Shown here in pieces: positions 53,801-64,000 of a stretch of DNA of 64,000 nt. Every line of letters starts with the position of its first letter. The first letter of the stretch is position 1. The notes under the pieces are model-generated. The model worked only from the letters and a program-made list of their open reading frames with translations. It had not been told where the DNA came from and searched no databases. Location: contig CP053152.1 in the NCBI GenBank assembly GCA_014607495.2, positions 5,146,001-5,210,000 of the forward strand, given 5' to 3'. The position numbers were made by a program, and so were the translations under genes. Origin of the DNA: Carposina sasakii. Taxonomy: Eukaryota; Arthropoda; Insecta; Lepidoptera; Carposinidae.

Positions 53801-54042
53801 TATAGGTAGTTTCACCTTATATAATTCAATGCAAAGTAAAATCTACTTACGGGTAGCTTCCACATATCCTCGATCCTTGCCACGGGAGATTTGCCGCGTT
53901 TAGCTCGTACCAGTGCGTATATGCATCCTATGTCAGGCACACTGTAGAGAAGCTTCTCGATAAGAACCTTCCCCATTAGGCCTGATGCACCCGTCACTAG
54001 CACCTTCCGGCCATTGTACCACTCGTTTATTTCTGACTTCAT
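44712..54042 (-). CDS. Fatty acyl-CoA reductase, complete, eight coding exons
   Basis: This enzyme reduces fatty acyl-CoA to fatty alcohol with NADPH; in moths such enzymes make pheromone and wax precursors at membranes. Exons 54042-53851, 52076-51954, 50971-50786, 49429-49234, 48350-48152, 46848-46609, 45681-45424 and 44871-44712 join with consistent phases into 517 residues, within the family range. The Rossmann motif TGASGLMG is at residues 17-24, and the catalytic YxxxK (YTYSK) is at 205-209. RPSIVTPAYKDPTPGWVDN follows, and the C-terminal FAR_C (sterile) region ends with a hydrophobic segment (LVSVFFYLLIVYWLASYF), probably a membrane anchor. An acceptor (ttcttccag) ends 8 bases before the ATG, so a non-coding first exon lies upstream. 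Intron 4 holds an inverted copy of part of exon 6. Its substrate cannot be told from sequence. Confidence 0.95.
45424..45681 (-). CDS. Reductase exon 7: FAR_C region
   Basis: The acceptor is atttcag at 45682. It encodes FMVRIQNRISVGLEVLQYFT, REWWFDTNNFKSL and LYCLKEKLENLPKARLHNN. The donor is acat/gtgagt, phase 2. Ignoring the donor would give a stop after two more bases. Confidence 0.94.
46023..46366. mobile_element. Foldback element with AGGCCGCGTCCC ends, 344 bp
   Basis: aggccgcgtccctattacgc at 46023 mirrors gcctaatggggacgcggcct ending at 46366. The inner arms cagtgagcggct and agccgctcactg also pair. Confidence 0.75.
46609..46848 (-). CDS. Reductase exon 6: start of FAR_C region
   Basis: The acceptor is actcttcag at 46849. 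It encodes PAEIPVYNLTTGDDKNTTWK, FPFEGPLWYPDGNIRQNKF and PAYFIDFLLLIFGQKR. The donor is gatt/gtaagt, phase 2. Positions 46645-46746 are duplicated in inverted orientation at 48411-48515. Confidence 0.95.
46903..47027 (+). repeat. Dispersed repeat A, full-length copy
   Basis: It has the same blocks as the unit at 564, ending ctgaccaattttgagggta. It lies in intron 5 of the fatty acyl-CoA reductase gene. Confidence 0.75.
47157..47475 (+). repeat. LINE 3'-tail-like repeat
   Basis: It contains cgtccgcgtggtagaaaaaa, gagcctatatgttaagtg and ttcccgtgggaatttcggga, and ends tataatattagtgtag, as at 27168-27606. Confidence 0.55.
48152..48350 (-). CDS. Reductase exon 5
   Basis: The acceptor is aattccag at 48351. 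It encodes VTPAYKDPTPGWVDNLNGPI, GLMIGAGKGVIRSMHCYG and AEVIPIDIAINSIIVISHKI. The donor is caaag/gtaata, phase 2. Confidence 0.94.
48411..48515 (+). pseudogene. Inverted partial copy of reductase exon 6 in intron 4
   Basis: This plus-strand stretch reads like exon 6 sense sequence (gtcagaacaagttca, ctctgtgtgtt, ctaccatata), whereas the gene is on the minus strand. By hand count about 93% of aligned bases agree over 102, with one 2-base deletion and one 6-base insertion that break the frame. One uninterrupted match is over 30 bases long. It has no flanking exon borders and is a decayed fragment. Confidence 0.85.
48531..48543. repeat. Single arm of the mini-element family
   Basis: ttattcctctatg is identical to the right arm of the elements at 32436 and 36083, but no opposite arm is found nearby. 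It is 15 bases from the inverted exon 6 copy. Confidence 0.35.
49234..49429 (-). CDS. Reductase exon 4: catalytic YxxxK
   Basis: The acceptor is gttacag at 49430. It encodes VHDPPANPHDALRAATWLTD, then HPNSYTYSKRLAEALVRD with Tyr205 and Lys209, and AAVVRPSI. The donor is tatag/gtaagt, phase 1. Confidence 0.95.
50082..50313. mobile_element. Foldback element, 232 bp, long near-perfect palindrome
   Basis: aaggtcctatcaaaatta at 50082 mirrors taattttgaaaagacctt ending at 50313. Long inner arms (aaagaaacaactttcactat, ccgaaatagtg, atcagctgttcca) pair with the other half. Confidence 0.75.
50517..50639. mobile_element. Small foldback element (AAGCACGAACC family)
   Basis: It begins agtgtggtaagcacgaac and ends ggttcgtgcttacccctcag, in reductase intron 3. 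It contains cgtaacgctagcgactcgct. Confidence 0.7.
50786..50971 (-). CDS. Reductase exon 3
   Basis: The acceptor is gttttccag at 50972. It is 62 codons: VSVVFHFAASLRLEAPLKEG, NTKGTLRVLEICKNTKNL and the YIHLSTAFCYPD active-site strand. The donor is aagg/gtacgt. Confidence 0.95.
51954..52076 (-). CDS. Reductase exon 2
   Basis: The acceptor is ttttttcag at 52077. It is 41 codons: LFSRLREEKPHMIKKLVPVI then GDISYDDLGI, the usual GD(I/L) turn of the Rossmann fold. The donor is tgag/gtaagt. Confidence 0.95.
52637..52992. mobile_element. Foldback element, about 356 bp
   Basis: tagttgataggagtgatgtt at 52637 mirrors aacatcactcatatcaacta ending at 52992. The inner arms gattgattgtaaaagtaagt and acttacttttacattcaatc also pair. 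Confidence 0.7.
53851..54042 (-). CDS. Reductase exon 1: start and NADPH-binding motif
   Basis: ATG at 54042 follows a 5' UTR acceptor (cttccag at 54051). It encodes MKSEINEWYNGRKVLVTGAS, then GLMGKVLIEKLLYSVPDIG. It is 64 codons, donor accc/gtaagt, phase 0. Confidence 0.95.
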
Positions 54043-55724
54043 TTTGCAATCTGGAAGAATAAGAGGATACTAGGTTTATATTGCTGTTGGTATGGTGTTG
54101 GTGGACAGAGAAGAATAGCATCAATCGCAAGAAGCGACTAGGGGTTGCGGGAAAGCTATAGGAAAGGAGAACCTAACCCACATTTTCCCTAAACGGTAAG
54201 CAAAAATATTTTGCAGAATTTAGCCATCAACGCAGAAGATGTTATAGTACCCAAATATCATAAATCTTATGCGACTAGAGAGAGATCAGGCACAGGACCA
54301 ACAGCTTTACGTGCTTTATGAGTCAAGACACAAGCTCCAACAAGCAAGTAGCTTTAGGAACTCCATGTTTATTTAGCCAGTCTTATATTTATTGAACACT
54401 AATAGAATCTTCACACATCATCGTGCAACGTAAAAAAGAAGGCTATACCAACATAAGGAAATGTTGATCGACCAATCGCCAGAACGTACTATTTGCTGAA
54501 TGATAGCTCTACTACCACACTTGCCAGTTTCGTAATGGTTAGTCAAGCAGAGTCTGCAACCCCGTGCACATGGCTTGAACCTTATACCATGGAATTAAAT
54601 AAGAAAATCGCATGTTCCGCACGCATGGATGGGATGTCGTAAAGAGCAACTTCGAATAGTTACGCGGACTCGATAATTAACAGTTATTAGAATGATTTGA
54701 CATGATTTCTTCAACCGTGGTTTGCAACAATATGTTACCATAAAAAGTATCTATGACAGTAGGTAAAGCACCTAGGCCTATCTTTGAGACATCAGTCAAC
54801 AAGCAGACAAATCCAGAAGCCATATCTATACAGTGTTGTTCTAACAAGGCTGTCATATGATAAAATCTGTGCAAGAAACATCATTGAAACAATGTACTAA
54901 GTAATGCCACTTCTACACATAGGCAGATGCTTCTGCAGATGTCACTTTCGCAGATATGTAGACGGAGACGATCGTCTGTAGATTGTTGAATAAATAGGTG
55001 GTAACCGCAGATGCGAACGTCCATTAACTGCCGTACAGAGACGACTGAATTACTACGACTACACATTTGCAGATGCATCTTTCTATTTGTAGAGGAAACA
55101 AGATTAATAACACCTCCCACATGAGATTCCCTGGAAGAGGCTCATGTGAGAGAGATAGGCATACTATTACAAAGCAAAGATACAGTAGATATAAAAAATA
55201 TGGTACTCGTATGATCTGCCATTATGTCGTGAAAATCTAACAAAGGGACGCGTTCCGTAAAGTACTACACAACGTTAAACGTGAGCCTCGAGAGTTGCAT
55301 TCCTGAGGTTATAGGTTATCATGAGGTTGCAAGTTGCAATATATGTATGAGTATTCTGCCTCAACTAAAATAGCTAGCAAGAATTAAGTATTGCACTTAG
55401 GAAGTATACGTACCTCTTTTTAGGGTTATGTTATTAGGACCGAGAAATTCTATTCTGAGTGTTTCCGGGCGTGACAGTTTCCTCACATTAAAAAAGTAAA
55501 TAAAGATACACATCCAGAATTACGAAGCATGAAATCAAAAGAACATAGATCGACGTTATCATAATCGAAATATGTTTCTATTGTAAAAGCGAGACGTCCA
55601 TCCATTGTCCATCCCTTTACAGTGGTTTCGGGCTTCCATAATAGAAACTACAATAAATACTCGTAATTATACAACTAAAAAACTATTTGCCTTGAATTAG
55701 TACATATACATGGCTGTGTTTTCG

Positions 55725-55900
55725 AAACGGGGTGCTCAGAACTGCAGGATTAAATAAGAGATCTTACAGGTACGCTTAGCATAGCAGAATCAGATGTTAG
55801 AGATCACTCACAACTTGCTAGCTTATCGCCTGAGAGAATGTTCGAGTTCCTTAGTCGACTCTTACGACACGCACGGAAGGAGATGCAACTGATGTATTCT
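55725..55900. repeat. Dispersed repeat C
   Basis: It contains agaactgcaggattaaat and gcttatcgcctgagagaatg then ttcgagttccttagtcg. A reverse-orientation relative lies at 40368-40480 (actcgggcattctcttaggc), and shorter ones near 27781-27845 and 60171-60260. Confidence 0.45.
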
Positions 55901-55901
55901 A

Positions 55902-56304
55902 TATACAGGTGTTTTTTCGTTGCCTTAAGGGTGGCAACGAAAAAACATCACGAAACACGAAGGGTACGTACTCTATACATCAAATAAAGTAATTTTATGC
56001 CAAAAAATATGCTGGGAAACGATGTAAATCTTTTTGAATTTTTTTAAAATTACTTGATCGTGTGAAATTTATAGTGTCCAGTGTTTATGGTAGTTTTTTC
56101 ATGGTCAGATATTAATTATTTCTCGTGAAAAATCTCGCTACGCGCATCAATGTGCATTTATGCAGAAAAACGCAGTCTATTTACTCAACTTTGGACCCTA
56201 ATATCTTAGGAACCCAGGTATGCTTCCTTGGAGAAAAATGATCGTGATGATGAGGAGATTCCGTAGTTTTCGGGAACGTTGACGACCAAAAATCACCCTG
56301 TATA
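55902..56304. mobile_element. Foldback element with TATACAGG ends, about 403 bp
   Basis: tatacaggtgttttttcg at 55902 mirrors caaaaatcaccctgtata ending at 56304. A second tight hairpin (gttttttcgttgcc, eight bases, ggcaacgaaaaaac) sits at 55911-55946. Confidence 0.6.
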
Positions 56305-56845
56305 TGTATCAGCATAGTTACACCTACAGAATGAAAAATAAACCTACATTCTACGGTGAACGTACTTTAAATAGGTAAGTACTATGTCTGTACCTACCTA
56401 CAAAGACTATAAACCTACAATATTCACCTAAATAATAACCGCAACCAAACCACAAACACATATAAACTCGAGGAATCCTTGAAGAGGGACCTAAACCACA
56501 GAAATACCAATTTTGAAATAAGGTACCTAACCATTTACCTAATAATAAAGACAACCTTAGTATGTTAGATTGATGTTTCGAAATTTTTCGTAATATGCAT
56601 TATTCATCTTGTTTACGAAAACAATTAAGTAGACACCTAGGCTTATTACCATGAGAATATGAACCAGTCACTGCAACTAATATATTATGTAGGTAAAGGC
56701 ACTTGCAATTAATAAATTTTTTATCATAAAAACTGCCTCCAGCCCAAGTAGCATGGCCTGCGAAACACGATATGATAAACCGATTTATCGACATTTAGCC
56801 TGTCAATTTACTATAAATATAGCCGCCATGTTGAATTATTTTGTA

Positions 56846-56878
56846 TAGATACGATACGATATCGTACGATACGATATC
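56846..56878. repeat. GATACGATAC palindromic short repeat
   Basis: Overlapping gatacgatac and tacgatatcgta units form a 33-base stretch that can pair with itself, ending tccacg. Confidence 0.4.
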
Positions 56879-56978
56879 CACGATGCGTGGGGGTAGGATA
56901 GGCAAATAGGAGATTTTTTCAAATGAAATATCGAACTCAATGTTAAAAAAGCTACAAAATACTGGTCTGTCAGCAGGC

Positions 56979-57090
56979 ATACATACATACCTACACATAA
57001 TCACGCTCATAAAAATTAAAACAATTGAAATTACACGTCAACTCTCTACCAGTCAGCCCAAGTCAAACGGGGTAAAGACAGAGCCTACCA
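56979..57090 (+). repeat. Dispersed repeat A, diverged copy
   Basis: A catacatacatacc run is followed by ataatcacgc and a diverged body retaining acggggtaaagacagagcc. Confidence 0.45.
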
Positions 57091-57902
57091 CCGCTTTTCA
57101 GACACAAACACAACAATCTAGCGAGCGGTAACGAATTTAATAGAGATTTCAAAATTCACCAGCAGAAAATTGCAAAAGTTAGAGAAAGTGGTTCAAATCA
57201 CTCAAAGCTATGTTATGTAGTTATGTGTGTTTGACACGCACGCCCAATCTTGTGAGTGCTGTGCCGGGATTTTGAAAGATTTGTTTGCTTATGTAGTACC
57301 TATGATACGGTTAACTGAACTAGTCGGTAAAAACTTGCCTACTTTAATCTGACTGTTGAACTTTAGAAAAAAATAAATATAACTTTGTACCCTTTGTATA
57401 TTAACTTCACCTTTTTTACTCGGTCGGTTTACCTAGTAATTAATATTAAATCCTAAGGGAAAATTTACAGAGAAAGTAATCACGTTGCTTATGTTAATTA
57501 GCAGTGTCTCAGGGTTATTTTCCTTTCCCAGTCATAATTTTATTTTGGAATGACATTATAAATAATAGAAGGTAGTTATTCACAAGAACAACTAAACGAT
57601 TTACACTTTAAAATAGTCGTAAGTATCTAATTTAATATACAAAATATTATAATAATTAACAATAGGTAGAGCGCTAACGCATAGACGCAAGCTCGCATCA
57701 TAAAAGTTTATCACCATAAAACTTAGTTTTACAACAGCACCTACCATTCAATAAGTTTATTGGTACTCAATCACACTGTAACTAATATAATTGCAAATTG
57801 CAAATGATTTACTTAGCAATAAATTTACGAATGTAAACACAGTTCTAGGATGATCTCCTTTGTGATCTCTGGCTGACCCATTTTGGGGACACAGTCATGT
57901 GT

Positions 57903-58070
57903 AATATGTGTATGCTCATTATTCAACCTTAATATGTCTATGCTCATTATTCAACCTTAATATGTGTATGTTCAATATTCAACCTTAATATGTGTATGCT
58001 CATTATTCAACCTTAATATGTGTATGCTCATTATTCAACCTTAATATGTGTATGCTCATAATTCAACCTA
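57903..58070 (+). repeat. 28-bp tandem repeat, six copies
   Basis: Units start at 57903, 57931, 57959, 57987, 58015 and 58043, each aatatgtgtatgctcattat followed by tcaacctt, with few substitutions. The regular period and low divergence point to recent expansion. Confidence 0.9.
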
Positions 58071-58268
58071 TCTAAACGAAATCTATAGTTAGGTACACTC
58101 ATTAAACCACACAAGTGACAGCAAAATTTATGGAATGTTCGTAGGCTCGTACTAAAATGTAGGAAATGTGCAATACCTATTATAAGCATAGGACCTAAAT
58201 TTGTTCAATCATGAACTCCAACCCCAAATAATAATTATTTGATATGCAAAAGTAAGTTTGTTAGTTAC

Positions 58269-58378
58269 CTGAGGGGCAAGCACGAACCTCTCGTCTGTCT
58301 CGACTGTCAAATCACAGAGATTTTGCTAGCGAGTCGCTAGCGTTACGCCGCGTAAAAAGGTTCGTGCTTACCCCACTG
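58269..58378. mobile_element. Small foldback element (AAGCACGAACC family), inverted
   Basis: It begins ctgaggggcaagcacgaacc and ends ggttcgtgcttaccccactg, the reverse orientation of the 44002 copy. Confidence 0.7.
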
Positions 58379-59179
58379 TACACGATTTAGATAATTAACC
58401 AATCTTCTTGAAATTTTACATAAGGAAGGATTTGAGAAGGACATGGGCTACATGTAGCTGTAAGTAAATAAAAAATAACTGAAAGGCAGAGATAAATAAC
58501 ATCGTTCTGCATAATATTTTACAGTGTCATATAATAACGATGTTGATTTCATTGTGATGATTATGGTTTGCACCCAGAACAATAACAAACTGACGTCAAT
58601 CAAGAAACTTATAGGTAGCTACGTAGGAGATAATTTTTTCAATTAATTTTGCTATTTATTTCAATGTTCCTTACATTTTCCTTCATCATTATTAATTAAG
58701 CTAAGGTAAGTTAACGATAGCTAGAAATATCCGAAGAAAAATACATTTCTATTCGATATTTTATATACTATCTAACACCATCATTACCAATGATATATTG
58801 ATAGATATAGAATGATAGGTATTATATTCAGTGCTACGAAAATCCGCGAGACTACGTAATAGAAACAGACATTAGTAAATGCCAAACCAACCTGTTAAGC
58901 CAACCTTACCAGAAAAGGGGTTTGAGTCTTGCACAAGCGAGATCAGCCAGGCCTCCGGATATCCTTGGATAGATAGATATTATCTAGGTAGTTGTATGTA
59001 CCATTTTGCAAGAACTACCTAATGCGGGATGAAGAACCAATAAAATCTTGGCATAGGTCATTTCTACCTTCTAACTTCAAATGTTTGCCAACCGTTATAC
59101 ATACATAAATGTATGTATTTCGCGGTAAATTTTACCTTGTCCAGTACATAGCTCTGTGGATTTGTCGCTCGGATGTGAG

Positions 59180-59214
59180 ATACTCTCTCTCCCTCTCTCT
59201 CTCACCCACCTTAT
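59180..59214 (+). repeat. CT-rich microsatellite
   Basis: The stretch actctctctccctctctctc is an imperfect (CT)n run ending in caccca. Confidence 0.7.
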
Positions 59215-59814
59215 ACTAAGAGTGCTGAAGTAGAGACGCTATAAATTATGGTATATCTTTATCCGATATGTCCGATAAAGTCAAAGTTTAACGTGAGACC
59301 TCTCGTTAGAGAGTAAGTATATTCTTTGCGTGAGACTAAGATGATAATAAAGGAGCGATTATGAATAATTTACCTAAGGACTGACAGAAACCACATAATA
59401 TTAAGTATTTGTAAATAACTTTTGACAAATGGGCCAATAGTAAACCAAAGATTTAACGCTTACAAAAATTATTCCCTGGAAGCCAATAATATACTATTTC
59501 ACACATTGCGTGATTGTAAATCGTATAACTATTGGTGCTAAATGTAATCCACATATTACATATTCGAAATGTTACGTTAGTTTATAAAGGAGAAAGCTGG
59601 TTAAACTAATATGCCTACACTCTACACCTACCTATAAGGCATCCTGATATAAAAATTCGGCGAGCTTTTTAAATAGTCTTATTATTTATTGTGCACCATA
59701 AAAAAATTCCAAAAAATTTATGAAAAAAACCAGTTGAGAAAGAGAAATATACTTAAGAGATTACGAGTACGTGCAGACTTATTACTTATTTGTGCATTAT
59801 CACTACATACGAGT

Positions 59815-60020
59815 ATTGTAAAACGAAGTCGCTTGTCAATGTCTGTCCGTCCCTATGTATGCTTAGATCTTTCAAACTAGGGAACGGATTTTGATGTGGT
59901 TTTTTTAATAGATGGAGTGATTCACGAGGAAGTTTTATAATGTATAACTAGGGACCCGCCCCGGCTTCGCGCGGGAGTTATGCACTCTGACGCGGGCGAA
60001 GCTTAGTTAGTAATAAAATC
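59815..60020 (+). repeat. LINE 3'-tail-like repeat with CCCGCCCCGGCTTCGCGCGG
   Basis: It contains cgaagtcgcttgtcaatgtc, cggattttgatgtggttttt and cccgccccggcttcgcgcgg. This combination is very common at truncated RTE-like ends in Lepidoptera. Confidence 0.6.
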
Positions 60021-61594
60021 AGTATTCACGATATAAACCAAACTTGTGTAACTTTGGTTTCTTGGTTGCTAAGAACCTTGGTTGCTTTGGTTGCTAAGAA
60101 CATAAAAAGAAGTTTTTCATCTACATACTTACAGAGATCCACTTATTCAGAGAAACATACCTATACACACGGCGGTGTTCCCAAAATGAGGTAGCCAGAA
60201 CTGCAGTATCATAAAGGAAATCCTCACAGCCACGTTTAGCATAACGGGGTCAGATGTTAATTCACAGAAAACAGGTGTAAAAACTAGACAAACAGGTTAT
60301 AACACAACTCTTACGAGCAACTTTTATTTTTGACTAATTTAATTTATAGGGTCGGCGCAATATGGGTTCTTTCGATACTCACATAGCCAAAGATTTGGCA
60401 TTTGATATACAGCCGGCTGCTTGCTTGACGCCAACCCTCCTAGGGTATAGTGGCAATTTTAGAAAATCTGTACATACAGTAAATTCAATGGAGGACTGTG
60501 ATCGAACCCACCCCTTCCAACTGAAAGGCGACATCATCATCTTCCTGGAAGAAGGGTAGGAAGATGATGATGAGAAGATATTATACCGCAGATATTATAC
60601 CAGACTGATGTCCAAAACCTTTGTGCTCGATGGCTTGACGAATCAAAAATTATTCATTAGATAATATAGAAGATAGGAGAGATGAGATTGAAGATTCAGT
60701 GAGTACCTAATCATAGGAAATGAAGAGCATAGGGAGTAGTTGTGGTCGAGGTCGGTCTACTAGTCGATTCTATGTTGGAAGTGTTGGCAACCCCCAACCA
60801 AGAAATATAAAATAGAGAACTTGAAGGACTAATGTTTAAAACTAATGAGTTGCTCGTATCACCGAATCAAGTATGGTGAAATACAATCATAATGATGATG
60901 ATATAAGTAACTGTTTCAGGCGTTACTATTAGGAAGTTTAAATTTCCAACTGAATTCGAGGGTTCACAGAGGGTACAGAGCCAAGGTGGTGGAAACCTAG
61001 TTGGAAACGATGATAGAGATACAACCTGTAAGCTTACGAGTGCGATAACCTTGCTCAGCAGGTAAGTAAAATGAAGAACATAATTATGAGTTGTTAAGAT
61101 AACAAAGAAAAACATAATGATTACTATGTAGGAACCTTTAACTTGTCAACCACCAAAAAGCCATAGGTTACACGTGTCCAAAACCCACATTACCAGTTTT
61201 ACACTGTCCGATTTCATAAGGTATTTAGTGTATCTTATATAAAACCAAAATTTTTGTCTATTGCGTAACTTTGGAAAAAGAAAAATATTGGCCTGATTGA
61301 GATTTGGTGCGTGACGATATTTTATTGGTTAGGTTAGGTAAATAATTTAAAAAATTCTATTTAGTAGAGGTGCCTATTTGTTTAAAATCAATTGTGATTG
61401 CAATTTTGTAAATGTACCAATGTAGTTATTTTAAAGTAGGTAAAACTTTTTCTTGCATGCTGTATGTTTACGAGTATGGCTGTATAGGAGATTCTGTACT
61501 TATATAATCCACCACCTGTAATGTACCCTATACAATGGCATATAAAGAAATTCTATTTTATTTACCGACTATATCGGTAGTTATAGAATACTAG

Positions 61595-61815
61595 TGGACT
61601 ATGTCCGCGTGGCCTGCAGAAAAAACAAAATGTTGAAATTATCCGGGATAAAAATATTTTCCCGGGATAAAAAGTAGCTATGTGTTAATCCACCCTGGAT
61701 TAGTCAGCTAACTCTATATTAAAATCGCTCCAGTGTTTTTACGTGTAAGAGTAACAAACATACATCCATCCATCCATCCTTACAAACTTTCACGTTTATA
61801 ATATTAGTAAGATTC
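61595..61815 (+). repeat. LINE 3'-tail-like repeat
   Basis: It contains tccgcgtggcctgcagaaaa, attatccgggataaaaata and ttaaaatcgctccagtg, and ends tataatattagtaagatt after a catccatccatcc run. Confidence 0.6.
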
Positions 61816-62940
61816 TATAAGATTCTGGCTTTCATCTAATATTTTTAAAATTGTTTCAGGCATAAGCAAAAGCAAGTTTAGAAATATAATTAATATTTAA
61901 AAAAATTGGCGGTATAATATTTCCACGTATGATTCCGGGGTCTAGAGGTTAGAGCGTTTGGATATTGACCTTAAGGTGACCCTAAGGAAGGTTTTTATAC
62001 AATTCCAAATTATTCACTAACTATTAGCTTGAGTCGTAAATCCATTTGCAAATCTATTTTCAAATAATAGCAGATTTTTTTAACACAACGGTCAGATATT
62101 CTATCCGAAGAATTTTAATGGTCTCTTCCTTTAAAATTTGATAAAGATAGATAAGTACATCGTCAGCTTTAAACCTAAAGATATCTGAAGGTAGACTATC
62201 TGGCTCTTGACAAAATTGGCCCTTAATTGAAAGCATTACTACTCTACTCTACCATAGACTGTATCTGTATTTCTATGGAGTGTCGTTGTTTCGTTTTCGG
62301 GAATCAGAATGGATAGTGATACTTAATATCGTATGATAGTGATACTTATAGTCACAGAACAGGTCTGTTCTGTGCTTATAGTGATACAAAATGATACAAA
62401 CATCCAAAATCAAAATAACAAATCGGGAATAGAACAGGAAATTACGAACCCATTTTGTGGTGCACTATCTTACGAATCGGAAGCACACAGAGTTCAAAGA
62501 TGGAACAACACTTATTTGATGTCAAAATTACACTCGACCGTTGTTGTTTTACGAAAAATGAAACATCAAATGAAAGATTCAGATTCTGAATCTGATATAT
62601 GATAAAAACAGACCAAGACTGCTGATTGGCATTATCCAAGACTCTACCTGCAAATAAGATGCATGCAACAGGGGAGGACAATCAACGCTGAATAAATATC
62701 ATTATTCTACATTGATGCACAAGACAAGCCCATAAAAAACGGTTTATAAAATCATGATTTACTTTACATCTCGGCCTTACAAGTGTTGGGAAATACATCC
62801 ATGGAATTTACAAGCCAAGTATTTCTATCAAACTCATACAAATTTCTTGACAAATTTAGCGGTAGTATGACTTCCAGAACTAAACAAGTTCTGGGTGTAT
62901 GAATATAGGTATTATTTAATGAAAGTGAAAACAGACTTAC

Positions 62941-63085
62941 CGCGTGACAGCCGACTAGAACGTAACAACCAGCGCGTGCGCTTACCGCAGCGTATTGTAT
63001 AACACTGGCCTGGGTTTGCTTGCTACGCTTGCATGTGCGCCTTAGCGTGCTAAAGTAAACGCGAAAATTTTGCACGGGCATATAT
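62941..63085 (-). promoter_or_regulatory. Possible non-coding first exon of the reductase
   Basis: On the minus strand a GC-rich stretch with no long open frame ends at a consensus donor, cacgcg/gtaagt (62941/62940). An atatatgc TATA-like stretch lies at about 63082-63089. The reductase needs a 5' UTR exon with a donor somewhere upstream, and this is the best-looking one I see. Another candidate donor is at 55411 (agag/gtacgt). The link is inference. Confidence 0.25.
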
Positions 63086-64000
63086 TTGTTCGGAACGGCA
63101 TGGGACTGGTTTACTAAGGTCCAGTTGCCAATTAGCACACGAAGCGGAGATCAAATGCTAAATACAGGATTAAGTTCGAAAAAAATACGGATAAACCTAA
63201 AGAAAGCTGAATATTTAAGTTGACAGGGACGGAAGAAGAAGACGCACGATGCGTGGATGAAGATATGAATAATATGATGAATAGACAGAAACCACGAAAC
63301 AGCAAACCAGGTTTACTGCCCCGTGCATAAGACCCTGCATCATTCATAAAAAATTGGCTTAAATACTGCCCCAGTATTGTGTGTGTATCATAGAAAATAG
63401 ATAACGTAAAATGTTAAGAAAAATTGCAATGAATTTTCGATTGTAATACTCGTATTGGTCGAAAGTCTTTGGATCCACATCGCTTATCCCGAGTCGAATA
63501 GATAAATGCACAGCCTTATATAAAGACTTGTTTCGGGAGTAGGTTACGGTAGCATTACGTTGTGCGGAGAAATGATTTAATATTGACATTCATCTTTATC
63601 ACGTACGCAAGATTAGAAAAAAAATATTAAGAAGATTTTTCCAATGGTCAGATAGCCGTTGGAAAGAAGCCTAATTAATTAATGTATAAGCTGTAACTAC
63701 TACATACGTATTTATTTACTGAGGAACGTCTCACCTCTGAACCATCCAGAAGATGAATGCTGACAGATAAAATAGCTTGCAAAGACTTGCCTCCAACCGT
63801 ATGGTTGTCAGCAGTACCACGACGTCATCTACCACTGTTCATACAATATGACAAGAAGACGAGAATGTTGAGGGCATTTTCCCCAAAGCCGCCGGCATAA
63901 CTCTGAATGTCTCATAAATTCCAGGACTAGAAGTTGCAAGGCTGCACATTCTAAGAAACACATGTCAATAAGAATTGAACCCTAGCGTGAAGTACATACT
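63086..64000. other. Terminal non-coding stretch
   Basis: Short open frames of up to 76 codons show no recognisable domain. No repeat with a partner elsewhere in the window was noticed. Confidence 0.4.

Larger units (their letters stand above)
44872..53850 (-). other. Introns of the reductase gene
   Basis: Introns hold foldback elements at 46023 (intron 6), 50082 and 50517 (intron 3) and 52637 (intron 1), and repeat A plus a LINE tail (46903, 47157) in intron 5. The inverted exon 6 piece is in intron 4. The long intron 2 (50972-51953) and the rest are plain AT-rich. Confidence 0.7.
54051..62940. other. Non-coding DNA upstream of the reductase
   Basis: This is probably the 5' UTR intron of the reductase plus intergenic DNA. 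No coding exon is recognised. It holds foldback elements, a tandem array, LINE tails and a repeat-B-like fragment near 54125-54165. Confidence 0.45.

Noticed and set aside
57903..58070. CRISPR-like array
   Set aside because: Units are direct 28-bp tandem repeats with no spacers, in an insect nuclear genome.
60362..60559. 65-codon open frame starting MGSFDTHIAK
   Set aside because: No domain and no gene context; length expected by chance.
62333..62602. 89-codon open frame ending in DSDSESDI
   Set aside because: No recognisable domain, no splice sites consistent with a gene and AT-rich composition; probably chance.

Overview
This window is insect nuclear DNA, almost certainly from a moth or butterfly. 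The coding exons are small and separated by AT-rich introns with GT/AG borders. The best-recognised proteins are of lepidopteran type: an ecdysone receptor, two immulectin-like C-type lectins with two carbohydrate-recognition domains (CRDs), and a fatty acyl-CoA reductase. The spacer DNA is packed with short foldback elements, tRNA-like SINEs and LINE tails of kinds common in Lepidoptera. I cannot name the species.

Layout. (1) 1-14523: no coding exon of a host gene that I can recognise. It is probably the long intron and 5' region in front of the shared EcR exons, and it holds repeats, a good TATA/initiator pair near 9028-9055 and a roughly 2 kb P-element-like relic (11295-13287) with THAP-domain remnants. 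(2) 14524-21337, plus strand: the six shared coding exons of EcR, covering the DNA-binding domain, hinge, complete ligand-binding domain and stop. The isoform-specific A and B first exons are not here. A long 3' UTR probably follows, to about 26.5 kb. (3) 28846-33912, minus strand: a dual-CRD secreted lectin of five coding exons, with a one-base frameshift in the second CRD. (4) 35555-41902, plus strand: a second lectin, head-to-head with the first, also five exons, whose first CRD has lost about 60 residues. Intron 3 holds a set of GC-rich palindromic elements nested inside one another. (5) 44712-54042, minus strand: a complete eight-exon fatty acyl-CoA reductase of 517 residues. Its intron 4 carries an inverted copy of part of its own exon 6. 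(6) 54051-64000: repeats, a six-copy 28-bp tandem array and a possible upstream non-coding exon of the reductase, but no protein gene I can support.

The genes do not form a single pathway. EcR is the nuclear steroid-hormone receptor controlling moulting. The lectins are secreted pattern-recognition-type proteins and may share a 1.6 kb bidirectional control region. The reductase is a membrane enzyme of lipid, wax or pheromone synthesis. The most notable structures are the self-complementary reductase transcript, a 31-bp miniature transposon with a perfect 7-bp target duplication, the nested GC-rich foldbacks and the decayed lectin domains. All exon borders were read by eye from reading frame, splice consensus and phase agreement. 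No alignment or search was run, and percentage identities are hand counts.
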